64,000 nucleotides of DNA. It comes from Lottia gigantea (taxonomy: Eukaryota; Mollusca; Gastropoda; Lottiidae). The notes beneath the pieces are model-generated. The model saw only the letters and a list, made by a program, of their open reading frames with translations. It had not been told where the DNA came from and searched no databases. Both the position numbers and the translations under genes were made by a program. Positions within the stretch are counted from its first letter, which is position 1. Every line of letters starts with the position of its first letter. The stretch lies in assembly GCF_000327385.1 (NCBI RefSeq), contig NW_008708390.1, positions 24,555 through 88,554 of the forward strand. The letters are read 5' to 3'. Shown here piece after piece: positions 33,822 to 46,042 of this stretch.

Positions 33822-34735
33822 TATCGCTCTGCAATTAATGTATTGAGCCCAATTTAAAAGATTTTTTTTTCTATATAGCTCTACAATTGATGTATTGAGC
33901 ACTATTGTAAAAGTGATTTTTCTAAATAGCTCTACAATTGATGTATTGAGCCCATATAAAAGGTTTTTTTTCTATATAGCTCTACAATTGATGTATTGAG
34001 CACTATTTTAAAAATGATTTTTCTATATCACTCTACAATTGATGTATATATTGAGCACTATTGTAAAAGTGCTTTTTCTATATAGCTTTACAATTGATGT
34101 GTTGAGCACTATTTTAACAGTGGTATTTCTACATCGCTCTACAATTGATGAATTGAGCACTATTGTAAAAGTGCTTTTTCTATATGGTTTTACAATTGAT
34201 GTATTGAGCACTATTTTAAAAGTGGTATTTCATTATGGCTCTACAATTGATGTATTGAGCACTATTTTAAAACTGGTATTTCTACATCGCTCTACAATTG
34301 ATGTATATATTGAGCTCTATTTTAAAAGTGGTATTTCATTATGGCTCTACAATTGATGTATTGAGCACTATTTTAAAACTGGTATTTCTACATCGCTCTA
34401 CAATTGATGTATATATTGAGCTCTATTTTAAAAGTGGTATTTCATTATGGCTCTACAATTGATGTATTGGGCACTATTTTAAAACTGGTATTTCTACATC
34501 GCTCTACAATTGATGTATATATTGAGCTCTATTTTAAAAGTGGTATTTCATTATGGCTCTACAATTGATGTATTGAGCACTATTTTAAAACTGGTATTTC
34601 TACATCGCTCTACAATTGATGTATATATTGAGCTCTATTTTAAAAGTGGTATTTCATTATGGCTCTACAATTGATGTATTGGGCACTATTTTAAAACTGG
34701 TATTTCTATATCGTTCGACACTATTTTTACCTTGA
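33822..34735. repeat. Second array of the 51-bp minisatellite, with a 106-bp higher-order unit
   Basis: The same unit as at 22378 is present. From about 34230, two variants alternate: a 51-bp form (ending TTTCTACATCG) and a 55-bp form carrying an extra TATA (GATGTATATATTGAGC) and ending TTTCATTATGG. This makes a 106-bp composite repeated four to five times almost without change. The left part is more diverged. Confidence 0.95.
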
Positions 34736-36088
34736 AAATATTTTTTATTGCATCAGTATATATTATGCGTACCAAGCTGAAAAAATCACTACAATTTATT
34801 CAATTTTTATGAGATTATCTTTAGATATGTTTGACAAATATTTATGTATTTATACGGTGTAAAAAAATATAATCATACTCAATCTCATATTAATGCCAAT
34901 ATTTTTTGGCTCTAATTTAAGTTCGTTGATGAATTAATCTGACAACCATGGCGATAAAATAAAGAACCAAAACGATTCTAGATTTGAATATAATTACTTG
35001 GCGTGATTTGAAACATTTTTGGCATACAATCCTAGAATTGAAAACAATACAGCAGTCGAAGTGAAAATGTGCGATTTTTCTCATTAAGCCATGCTGTATG
35101 CAGTGAGCTTAATTTTACCAGACAATGACTCAACCGTTTTGGACATTCTACTATCGTAGTCTTGGGTCTACACTGTGATCGGCTGTATGCTTTCAAAAAG
35201 TAGAACATAGCAACAATTGCAAGTTTTTGGCGGTCGGTGCAAACGGGTCAACAAAACCTGTAGCACATAGAAACTTTGTCTATTAAAGATGCGTTTTTTG
35301 TCAAACATCGGGCGTACATCAAACAAATTCGAAAAACTGGACTGAAAATATGCACTAAGGTTTATGTTCAAACAACACAATCATCTCAATTTAAGGATTA
35401 TAATCTAAAAAAAAATAAAATACAAAAATTCACCCTTAACATTGGCTCAACTTCAAAAGTTTCCCTGTTGTCTTGAAATTGAAACTCGTCAAAGGAACAT
35501 TTCCTTCTTTGAGACTACATTTTTGACTAAGAGTTTTTACATTTTAAAATTGACAACACCAAATCACACTTAACCCCATAATAATAATCCTAGCTCTTTG
35601 ACTCTTTTATGAAATTTTCCGACAGACTATAGTGATACTTTACAGAAAGTAATATATTATAATGGAGGAAATGTTTTACAAACTTACAAACTGGATAAAG
35701 GAAAATATAACAAACTCTACGAATTCAAATTTTGAAAAAAAGTCACCCCTTCTGTAGAGCTCAAATTATAACAGAAAACTTTCGTTTCATTTCCTTTCAT
35801 AGATATCTACGTAATGTTCAGACATATAACGCAGGGTTGATCAGTACAATTAAGTTTCGCTTAATGGGCCCAAATCGAACCATTGTAGAATCAAGAGTTG
35901 ATAACGTTTCTCTCGTGGGTAGTTTACTGTTGTATATTGGTTTGGCAAAGCACTCTACCTATAATACGGTGTGAAGAAAATTTGGTTTACATTTATTATG
36001 GTACGTCTTTAACAACATTCTCTATCTTTTCTAAATAATCAGAATTAATATATTCTGCTTTCTGAGACAGATTTATTGCCAGGTAGTC
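34736..36088. other. AT-rich stretch, no gene seen
   Basis: Overlapping 66-80 codon frames at 35168-35974 show no supporting features. Confidence 0.45.
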
Positions 36089-36640
36089 CGAAACTCACGA
36101 ATGAAGCGAAAATCAGTGACAACTGCGTACTTTGTTGTAAATGAAATGAAATTGATTTTGTCCTACTTTTCTGTACCTGGACAAATGACGACGGGCTCCC
36201 CAATGCGGTGTACAATGAGGGACATTTTTTCTAAACAGTGGCATTTTTGGATTTCCAACAGTCGAGAGATCTTCCACGTGCAAGCGATCGACTTTCGATG
36301 TTAATGAATTTCATTGACGTCTAATTTTTCTGCTGTACTAATTTTGAGCTGATAAAGGCAGTTCGTGGTCCTAAACTCAAGTGTGGTGTGAAAATCAGCT
36401 AAATTTTCTAAATTGCTAACTTTCGGCACCTGAGTAGGTTAATGAAGACGAGCAACCCAACACGGGGAACAATGACGGCTATTTTCCAGGTAGTGGCATC
36501 TTTTTTTATTTCGAACTGTCGAGGAATCTTTCACGGGTCTCGATCGACTTTTGTTGTTAACGTCTTATTTATCTGCTGATCTGATTTTGTGCTGATGAAG
36601 GTGGTTCGTAGCATTCGTGAGTTGCACTGGTCGAAAATAG
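36089..36640. repeat. Tandem duplication of about 280 bp containing family F body
   Basis: Two units share, in order, an AAACTCA and AAAATCAG block, a GACGAGCAACCC/GACGACGGGCTCC block, TTTCTAAACAGTGGCAT/TTTCCAGGTAGTGGCAT, GATCGACTTT and CTGATAAAGGCAGTTCGTGG/CTGATGAAGGTGGTTCGTAG. The first unit carries the GAAAT-repeat end at 36135. The second has lost it. The copies are well diverged. Confidence 0.65.
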
Positions 36641-36783
36641 AGATAGAAATTCACAAATGTGGACTATTTATACATGCAATGTTTCTGAGGGCAAATCAAA
36701 AAAATTGAAGTCAGCGAAAACAATGACAAAAAGTCCCCACAGAAGCTACATTTGAAATGGAATTTAATTTAATTAAGACTTAT

Positions 36784-37090
36784 GCAAAGGAAGTCAATAA
36801 TGGATTGGAAATGAAATGAAATGAGTCTTACGTCCTACTTTTTGCACCAAAGAAATGGATTAGATGTTTGTATTATGTAAGAAACACAGTATGAATATTC
36901 TTGGTGAGTTGATGTTCGAGAATCAATCTAAACAGATGGTAGTCAACAAATGCAAAGAAAGTCAACAAATGGATTCCGCTCCAAACAAATGGATTGGATG
37001 TTTGTACAATGTAAATACAAGTCAAGAACACAGTATGAATATTCTTGGTGGGTTGATGATTAAGAATCAATCTAAACAGATGGTAGTCCT
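36784..37090. repeat. Tandem duplication of about 140 bp, one copy with a family F tail insert
   Basis: ACACAGTATGAATATTCTTGG and AATCAATCTAAACAGATGG occur near 36884/36927 and again near 37029/37069. The first unit contains an inserted GAAAT run with GAGTCTTACGTCCTACTT (about 36805-36846). The second unit has CCGCT at that point. An 82-codon frame here follows the repeat and is not considered a gene. Confidence 0.8.
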
Positions 37091-37112
37091 TATCGTGAAA
37101 CTTGAACTATAA

Positions 37113-38264
37113 CGAGAAGATAAAGCTCTGGCAAGAACTTGTAAGGATTAAAGGATCTGAAAACCATTCAGCTGCTAAACCGAAATTAGAAACTTAACCT
37201 TGATTTTTGTTTGTGTTACATAACCTAACTACCAGCCACAAATGTTATTTTTTATTATATAAAACTCATTATTAAGCGCATGAAAACTTAAGATGTAATT
37301 TTGAATCACTTTTTCATTTCGTATACAAGTATAATATAAATTGTTGCTAATCAAATAGCCAAAGGGTATTTTTTTTATCTTCTTTTGGGGTACGTTTGGA
37401 ATGCGTCCGACTATCCCGACACAGTATGACTTAAATCATTTTAACAGTTGCAGAATAAACTTGGTCTATGGTCTCGGACTATGGTAAATTTGTGTTGGCA
37501 TTTACTTAATTTCATCAAGAATAACGACTGGCATTTCTTGTTACTAATTTTTATTGGCTGTAAATTGGCTGAATCACTCATTACCACTACACATTTACTA
37601 TTATTCTGATAATTACTAAACAGTAATTCTGACCTGGAATTCTTGTAGGTTAAAGATCTGACATGGGGTTAATTTCTGAGAAATGAAACAATGAAATGCA
37701 ATAAAATATTTAGCGTGCATGAATGAGCACAATTGTACGGAACTATGGATAACATTGAATTTTGAATTACCAAATATCACCAAAGATAAGGCCTTGGATT
37801 AATTTTGCTTTCGGCGGAATTTTACGAACCTGATTTCAGACGAGCTCAATCTGCGACCATCCTCTTCGCCGCACCTTTGAACCAATTTCGGAATGTATGA
37901 ATTATACATGGCAACATTCCCACTAAATTTCCTCATATTGTTTACCTCGATTTTTTTATTTAATGTATTATATGACCTTACAATTACATTGATACTGCAA
38001 GCCTGCAAAACGTACACAACTCACGAGTTCTTAGTTATTCGATACCTTTGTTTATTGTCTGAACATCATGCGAAATATCACAAACGTAAAGGTTACATAA
38101 GTTACATATTATCAAATTCTCAACGGGAGTATAAACTATCTGAAGACAATGAAAGTCTATAGGCTGTAGGAACAATAGCGCGATTAGCCCGAAAAGTAGA
38201 ACTCTCAGTAGCGAAACTTTTCGTTCATCGAGCAGGCGTTGGCTGTAAAAAACGAAAATATACC
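37113..38264. other. No firm gene
   Basis: A locally GC-richer block at 37790-37880 has a minus-strand frame ending at 37799 and a plus-strand frame, both without splice or start support. Confidence 0.4.
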
Positions 38265-38540
38265 TTAAAGGGACAGAGGAGTTGATTTTTGTGTCTTGAA
38301 TATATGTAAATAGTCTTCAGAAGTACTAGAAAGGTACGTACATCGTCTAATTTCCTCATAGATACCTCAAACTAGGAATTTCAATTCTATTTTTATATAG
38401 TCATGTCGAGTCGTTTTTGTAACTTTTAAACGCGGATAATTCTGGACATACATGGATTTGAAGGCCCAAATTTCGAAGGTGAGCTGTGAACACTATTACT
38501 GATTAACTTGAACATTCATGTTTCTCAGACTATGGTACGA
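38265..38540 (+). mobile_element. Family C MITE, copy 2 (right end decayed)
   Basis: TTAA-AGGGACAGAGGAG at the left, then the family body (ATATGTAAATAGTCTTCAGA, GGATAATTCTGGACATACAT, GAACACTATTACTGATTAAC). The right terminus is not visible. Confidence 0.75.
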
Positions 38541-41053
38541 TCTTCAGTAAACTTAACTTTATTTTCAATTAATTTCCAAATTCATTGTTACGAAAATTAA
38601 CAGAAAACAAGTAATGCCCATATAAGTCACCATTCAGAATATTGATCTAGAAATCATAATTTCTATAAAATCATCAAAAATTAGACGAGAGACTGACAGA
38701 ATATTAATGGTTAGGTTCAAAACAGAATTTCCAGCGTAATGGATCTTTAACGAATTGTCTGTAAACCTTGACTGACATTTTGTTTAGAATCGACAAAAAC
38801 TCATCAAAATTGGCGATCTTTAATTATATTATACTGTCTATTTTAAGCCGTTACGGGCCTAAATGGAATGCCATACTAGTTATTAGCATCTGTCTTATTA
38901 TATTTTCATGTAATGTCGTCCTTATGGCAGACATGATAAGGAAAACATGTTAATATTATCAAGAGAGATTATGGTAATCGTTCTTCGTATTGTGTCGTTA
39001 AAGATTGGAAATCTCTTAGAACAACCGCAGTAGGAGACCTGGCTCTCCTCGATAACATGTCCTATTGTAAATAGAGTTCTGAAAGTCAACCAACCACCCA
39101 CTCAGTGAATTGAATAAAAATGCAAACAGTATGGTAAACGATCTTAATCAGAATAATAGAAAAATCCACATGATAACGTATGAAAACAGCTTTCTTGTGG
39201 TTTCAATACAAGGAAGTTTCCACGTCTATCGACAGTCTGGCAGTAAAAAATTCGGGCGTGAACAGAATCCATCAAGAATGTTGTCATGTAGAATGGACAA
39301 GAGATGGAGCCTAGCAATTTCATACTGCTGAGAAAATATTAAATTTTTCTGATCTTCACCAGATTTAACACAGATCATCATTACCGTAGTATGACCTACT
39401 AGAACAATCTATACAAGAGTTTCAGAAGGTCTTGCTCATTGGCTGTGATCGTACGCACCTATGACCTTCAGAAAAGTATATCATTGTAATTAGTACAAAC
39501 GGAGTAAAACATAATCAATGACAGCCTCATCCTTGGTGCAATCCACAAACCCCTCAAAAAACCCATCTCAGAACGCAATCTTAAGATTGTAATTTCGATA
39601 AAAAATCGTATCCAAGACTTCCAGAGTTCCGTCAATCACAAATTATCAAACCCTCGCGACGATATCATCCTCGCTTTGGTGAAATCCACAAACTCAAATG
39701 AAAATAATAGTCATTTTGTTTGACTGGACGATAGAGCTCAATTTGAACTATGTCGTTTTCACTTCTACCTTCTATTTCTATTCAGCTGATAAATGAAAAT
39801 AGTACTCCAATATTTTTGTTTGACTGGATGCTAGAGCTCAATTTCAGCGGTCTATTTAACTTCTGTCAGCTGATGAAGTTCAATTCTATGTCATCTTTCA
39901 GAATTATAATCTGATGTTCCATTTACGGAAATTAGAGGGCAATCATAATGTGAAGATTTTAATTCTGAAACGTGATGTGGTAAATTCTGCTCTATTGCCT
40001 GTCAAAGCAGAATTAAGACCACAATATCCCTTTAAAGTCGTCACGAATAGGACAAGAGTCTTTGAGATAGTTGAGGAAGTAAGAACGAAAGACAAAAACA
40101 ACCGTTTTTGACGAGAATGACAAATGAGGTTCTCCATGATCCCGTCAACATGCTTGTCCTTGGCTAACCTGGTATTTATCCCGTGGATTATAAGGCACCA
40201 ATTATGGCTGAGTCAACTGGAATAACGATGATCGATGACTTATGCATGGACTTTATCAAAACCTGCATTGTATGCTCCATTAGTAAATACAATTTCCACC
40301 AGACATTCAGTTATTAAAGACCATAGAGGGTAAAGGTCCATTTAAGCTCATGTCATGACATAATCCTTTCCATCTCGGGTCAATTGCAATATTTATTTTT
40401 TTACCATGAAATGTCCCAATAGGTTGCTACGTAATTAAACAAGAATAAACATCTATTATACCGAAAAGCTCTAGAGAGTCCATAAAGCTATTAGATTTAA
40501 TCATTTCTGGAACAGATGCAAACTGAAAACCTATTAACATGTAAATTATTAAGATTAATCATTATGTGAAATGTTCTAGTAATATGTAATCTTAATGATG
40601 TTTATTCATGTTGTTACGAATATTCTCTTCAACACGTCCGATACTGTTATATATTTGATGAGAACGTGGAAATCATATTGGTAATGTTAATCCCGAATGT
40701 TAAAGAGATATGGAAGTATAAAAAGTTGCTTTAATGTAATTCATATTCAGGCATCCGTATCACGTTCAAGTTTTAAAATCGACACCAGCTTCTTTTGAAA
40801 TTCAAAAAAAAAGTGATATACCAGTTTAGACTATCGTCACTTTCATTAACATTCCCATGTGCTCATGTTACCGATCGGTCATGACTGTCCTATGCAGAAA
40901 CCATATTTGTGTATCTTTGCTTGTAGGAACATGAACATTGTAACAAAGTCCCCTTCCCCTATAAAAAGTGAAATCCTGTAATTTGATGAATGCTCTGTCA
41001 TAGCATAAAACCTCCTTGCTGTCCCATGAAGAGCACAAGATACGCTGGGTTGA
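38541..41053. other. No firm gene; local duplication and weak frames
   Basis: An open frame of 44 codons without ATG at about 38942-39076 and a 65-codon frame at 39914-40111 have no supporting signals. A tandem duplication lies at 39697-39876, where TTTGTTTGACTGGA and TAGAGCTCAATTT recur about 95 bp apart. Confidence 0.35.
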
Positions 41054-41277
41054 ATAGCAATATTTTGACAGTGAGCGACAGTGTCCAGTGAACAACTGTC
41101 CAACCCCCTATAGCAATATTTTGACAGTGAACGACACTGTCCAGTGAACAACTGTCCAACCCCCAATAGCAATATTTTGACAGTGAGCGACACTGTCCAG
41201 TGAACAACTGTCCAACCCCCAATAGCAATATTTTGACAGTGAGCGACACTGTCCAGTAAACAACTGTCCAACCCCCA
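41054..41277. repeat. 56-bp minisatellite x 4 with an internal palindrome
   Basis: ATAGCAATATTTTGACAGTG starts units at 41054, 41110, 41166 and 41222. Each unit contains GACAGTG, five bases, then CACTGTC, a short inverted repeat. The units are nearly identical, so the array is recent. Several overlapping minus-strand frames (62-130 codons) cross it because 56 is not a multiple of three and the unit is open in all three frames on that strand. Confidence 0.9.
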
Positions 41278-41525
41278 ACCCCCTCCCCCCCTCCAAAAAA
41301 GGAAAAACCTCTATGAAAACACATGAGTAGGTCGCCCTTAAAATGCAATTCTACAAAATTGTAAGTGAAAGATTCAGTTAGTGATCATTGTTTTGATAAC
41401 GGCAACAGATGTTCCCACTCATGAATATAACACATAAAACATTACATTAAATATAATAACATGCATTTGATTTACATATATAATAATATGATTATATTGA
41501 CACAAATTCTGATATGCATGACTTG

Positions 41526-41833
41526 AGGTGCGGGCACACGAGCGGTCATGGTCGGAGATTTTTGTCGCCGATTAAAATCTTGAGTAAAATCATGAGTGTG
41601 CCCGTGCTTCCACGAAAAAATTATTGCGTCCCCGATAGTTTTATCGTCTACAAGACAGACTATCATCATCCAATCAGATTCATTTTCCTTTCAATTGTAT
41701 GATACGCTGGTGATTATCGACATGAGGGAAAATGACAGACTGGAGATTATTGTCTCCTAGTCGGCGAAACTCCTAACAAGACTTTAGTCGGCGACAAAAG
41801 TCTCCGACCAAGACTACTCGTGTGCCCACACCT
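41526..41833. mobile_element. Family E MITE with long terminal inverted repeats
   Basis: The left end AGGTGCGGGCACACGAGCGG and the following GGTCGGAGATTTTTGTCGCC pair with the reverse complement of the right end (AGGTGTGGGCACACGAGTAG, GGTCGGAGACTTTTGTCGCC). The terminal repeats are about 45 bp in a 308-bp element. It is non-coding. A left-end fragment lies at 52568. Confidence 0.85.
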
Positions 41834-42970
41834 TTTACTTAATAGATAACTCCATAATAGTTAAAGCTGAATCAATAAAATGTGATGATTTATTCGCAAT
41901 GATGACTAATCTGAAGCTTGTTTATCTAAAACATAGTTTTGCTTCAAAAATTTTCCCCATGGACCCAGTAAACGTTTTAACAAATGACAATCTATGTCTT
42001 TCCATATGTCCCCACTATTTTGTGTTTGAAAACCACAGTGACATCAAAACTGGCACGTTACTCGACGTTCTATTAAAGCTAGGAATGATCAATGAAAATG
42101 TAAATATTATACGAAGATGAGATACAAGTAAACAATAAAATTTGGACTAAATTTTTTATTATACACATTCAATTATTTATAAGGACCTGCAAATTTCGGC
42201 AACCACGTTAGGCAGTCCGTTTACATTTCGCTGTATACGCTTGAGAATCTAAAGATTTTAACCTGCCGTAAAATTTAAATGATAACATGCAATAAATCCT
42301 TTAGTTTTCAACTGATTTTCTTCAACTTAGTGAGCGCTTCCTGTTTCACCAACCGCATGCATGAGTGGGCGTATTAGGTCGTGATAACCATCTTCAAAGC
42401 TCTCTTCAGGTTTGATAAACATATTCAATAGCAACACGTGAATCCACTATGTCCACAATTAATGTGTTAGCCTTAATGCACCTATTATAGCATATAGATT
42501 ACACGTTACATGTACATTATTTCGATTGATGTCAATCTGCAAATACATTAAGAGATGTTAAAACTAGCAATTTAGAGCGAGCGTGTTAACAATTATACGA
42601 ACAGATGTTATGTATAATAAACCTTATACATTTTACTATGCCTTATTTATAATGTTAAATTATGTCATAAATAGCTAATAAAAGGCCTAAAATTAATCAT
42701 TTAAAGAGGCATTCCAGTTTTTTCGTAAAAATTTGTATTTATCAAAAACGTCGTAAATTATACCTCTTTTTCAAAAGTATGCTTCGATATTATTAGTTGA
42801 AACCTTCAGAATACATATTTCTCTACAACTGGGTGTTTATTTTACTTCAGTAGTTTTCTAACAGCTTCCAAAAATCATAAAACATTTGCTTTAAATATGC
42901 ACTTAGCGAGAATAGTGTATAGTGCAAACACACATTGTTCTTTTTAAATATAATAACGTAGGCATAGGTA
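41834..42970. other. No gene seen
   Basis: A 73-codon frame at 41899-42120 has no family match or splice support. The rest is AT-rich. Confidence 0.45.
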
Positions 42971-44072
42971 TAATATGAACGTTAACGGTAAATAAGTAAT
43001 GTGTCAATGGAAATTAATCGAATTGTAAACGGTAAGCGTGTTCGTTAACGGTAAGTAAACTAAAATGCCAAAGATAGATGTTAAATGAACGTGCACGTTA
43101 AAGGTAAACCAGTGGCAAAGATATATGAGCATGCACATTAATGGTGCAATATCAAGATATATGATGTAAAAATGCATGAGTGTGGTAAGTAAATGACAGT
43201 GTCAAGATAATATATGAGCGTATACGTTAATTATTGGCAAATGATAATGTCAAAGTTACATGGACGTGCACGTTAATGCCAAGCAAACGAAAATGTAAAG
43301 ACGTGTGAGCGGACACGTTAATGGCAAGTCAACGTCAATGTCAACATATATGAGCGCGCATGTTAATGGTAAGTAAAGACAGTGTCAATAAATATAAGCG
43401 TGTACGTTAACGGCGGGTAAAATACAGTGTCAAGATATATGAGCGTATACGTTTATGGTAAGTAAACGAAAGTTTCAAGATATTTAAGCGTGTACGTTAA
43501 TGGCAAGTAAACGAAGTTGTCAAGATATATGAGCCTTTACATCAATGGTTACTTACTAATAATGGAAAGTAAACGAGAGAGTCAAGATATATGATCGACC
43601 ACGTTAATGGCATGTTAAAGACAGTGTCAAGATATATGAGCGTGTATGACAATGGTTCGTAAACGACAATATCAAGATACCCGAGCGTCTACGTTAATGG
43701 CAAGTAAACGACAGTGTCAAGATATATGATCGTGTACATAAATGACACGTAAACAACACTGTCAAGATAAATGAACGTGTACGTTAATGACAAGTAAACG
43801 ACACTGTCAAGATAAATGAACGTGTACGTTAATGACAAGTAAACGACAGTGTCAAGATATATGATCGTGTACATAAATGACACGTAAACAACACTGTCAA
43901 GATAAATGAACGTGTACGTTAATGACAAGTAAACGACACTGTCAAGATATATGATCGTGTACGTTAATGACAAGTAAACGACACTGTCAAGATATATGAT
44001 CGTGTACGTTTATGACAAGTAAACGACACTGCCAAGATAAATGAACGTGTACGTTAATGACAAGTAAACGAC
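42971..44072. repeat. 45-bp minisatellite array, about 24 units, graded from old to young
   Basis: The consensus is built on GTGTACGTTAATGACAAGTA plus AACGACACTGTCAAGATATATGA. Units left of about 43680 are strongly diverged with indels. Units to the right are nearly identical and include a 135-bp (three-unit) repeat seen at about 43711 and 43846. The 94-codon minus-strand frame is a product of the 45-bp period. Confidence 0.95.
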
Positions 44073-44608
44073 AGAGTTGGTAATTTTCTATCAAATTGAT
44101 GTATTCCAATGCTGTAATTCACAGTCCCTTCTTGTGACCTAGGCCAGTGCTTCTATAAGAGAGTTTCTCTTATAAAACCTTATACAGAGTCCAGATGTAT
44201 GAGAGAGTGCGTTAATTCTCCAGAGGATATTTGGTTCGTTTTTTCAACTATCAAATATAGGTCAAGGCCAAAAATTATCCGTACCACAAACAGCTTAGCT
44301 TTTTCCTCTAATTCAAAAGATATTATAATTCTTTCCTTATACACAAATACTGAGAAAGTTCATTGTTAGATATTGATCAAACTGTCAAGGGAATTCAACT
44401 TTAATATAAACTGTTTAAATAAATAGCACTATTTGACACCCTGTCCATTAATATTAAACACAAAACAGCATAATCTGTCAACGGATTGGTTAATTGATCT
44501 AGTAAATCGAACTAAAAAAAGGTATCATGAAGTCTTACATTCGTTATCAGTAGAGGGTCTCGTTGTAGACTTCTCGACTCTGTTCGGTGAGTTCTCTCAC
44601 AAAACGTA
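44073..44608. other. No gene seen
   Basis: Nothing recognised between the array and the next MITE. Confidence 0.45.
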
Positions 44609-44780
44609 CATGTTTGATGAAGTCACTAATCACGAAAGTCTTATGTGATATATTTGGCGATAAGTGAAGATTGAGGAATTGCAGTAAGCCTGATTGAAAA
44701 TTGGAATGGTTCAAATTGATGTTATCAGTATCCCCGATACACATAATTATTTTTAGAAAACTTCTTTATAATCCCTTTAA
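44609..44780. mobile_element. Family A MITE, copy 5 (right part)
   Basis: It retains TTTGATGAAGTCACTAATC, GATTGAAAATTGGAATGG, TATCCCCGATACACATAA and the terminus TTATAATCCCTTTAA. The left end is missing. Confidence 0.75.
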
Positions 44781-45501
44781 ATTTTACAATCGTCCTAAGT
44801 CTTCTGATTTTCCTCTGATTTCCAAAAACAAGCTGTAAAGAAATACAGCATAAACAACTAAAAGAGACGTCAAAATGTGATGACGTATTACTTTTTTGCG
44901 TATCATGTGGTTGTTTTGAAGCATCATTTTAGGCTAAAAGAAATAAAAATAGATTTTTAAAATTTGAAATAGATACAGTTAATCGATCAATGTCTGCCTC
45001 AAAAAATAATATAAATATAAAAAATATAAAAAAAATTGCACAACCTTCATGAAAAGAAAAAAAAAGGTTGATGACGTAGGCTAAGAGCTCTACCTCCCAA
45101 CTTCAGGGTACCACTGAAGCAATTAAAGAATAATGATAATTGATAAAGGTAGTAGTTACATTATAATCGTCGATGATTTCGGTATTTCTGTTAAAGATCT
45201 GGAAACTACCAGAGCATTGGGTTTTCTGTCTATAATACCAGATAAGTACCCCACATGCTTAAATACTTTAGCAATCTCTTACCCAATTAGTATTATCAAT
45301 CATTACAGTCAAAATCTCAGCCACCGGTGAAATTCCACCAATCATCTATTATACATACCACTTTTTCGTAGATACTTTGGACATTGTATTGGATATTGAT
45401 GATGACGAAATCGAAATAGCGTGGATTTTTTTTACGAGATCGTGAAGATACTTTGACTAATAAAAACTGTCTTAACAGCTCAAATTACAGGAAATGAAGC
45501 C
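44781..45501. other. AT-rich stretch, no gene seen
   Basis: A-rich runs at 45000-45070. A 65-codon frame at 45133 is unsupported. Confidence 0.45.
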
Positions 45502-46042
45502 TATACCCCCAACATTAAGACGGCGCATCCTCCAACATTAAGACGGCGAATATACTCCTAACAATAAGACGGCACATATACTCTCAACATTAAGACGGCA
45601 CATATTACCTCAACATTAAGACGGCGTATATAGATCACCCAAACATTAAGACGGCGCATAATATATTCCTAACATTAAGACGGTGCATATACTCCCAACA
45701 TTAAGACGGCGCATTTAACCCCAACATTACGACGGCGCATTTAGCGCATATACTCCCAACATTAAGACGGCGCATTTAACCCCACCATTAAAACGGTGCA
45801 TTTAACCCCAACATTAAAACGGTGTATTTAACCCCAAAATTAAAACGATGAATTTAACCCCACCATTAAGACGGTGCATTTAACCCCAACATTAAGACGG
45901 AGCATTTATACCCAACATTAAGACGGCACATATACTCTTAACGTGATGACGGCGAATATATAACCCCAAATTTAATACGGCGCATATACCCCCAAAATTA
46001 AGACCGCGCATATATACCTCCAACATTAAAACTACGTATTTA
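45502..46042. repeat. Minisatellite, about 26-bp unit x about 20
   Basis: The unit is CCCAACATTAAGACGGCGCA plus a short variable spacer (TATACT or TTTAACC). The AAGACGG core is the most constant part, and spacer length varies from unit to unit. Confidence 0.9.

Noticed and set aside
34023-34356. 105- and 62-codon frames
   Set aside because: Again the 51-bp repeat; they end where the 55-bp variant breaks the period.
40868-41348. Several overlapping minus-strand frames (62-130 codons), partly protein-like
   Set aside because: They cross the 56-bp array, which is open in all three frames on that strand; different frames cover the same bases, so none is credible.
43689-43973. 94-codon minus-strand frame
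   Set aside because: Product of the 45-bp repeat (15 codons).
45502-46042. Regular short repeats resembling a CRISPR array
   Set aside because: Spacers are only a few bases and similar to each other, and the host is eukaryotic; it is a minisatellite.
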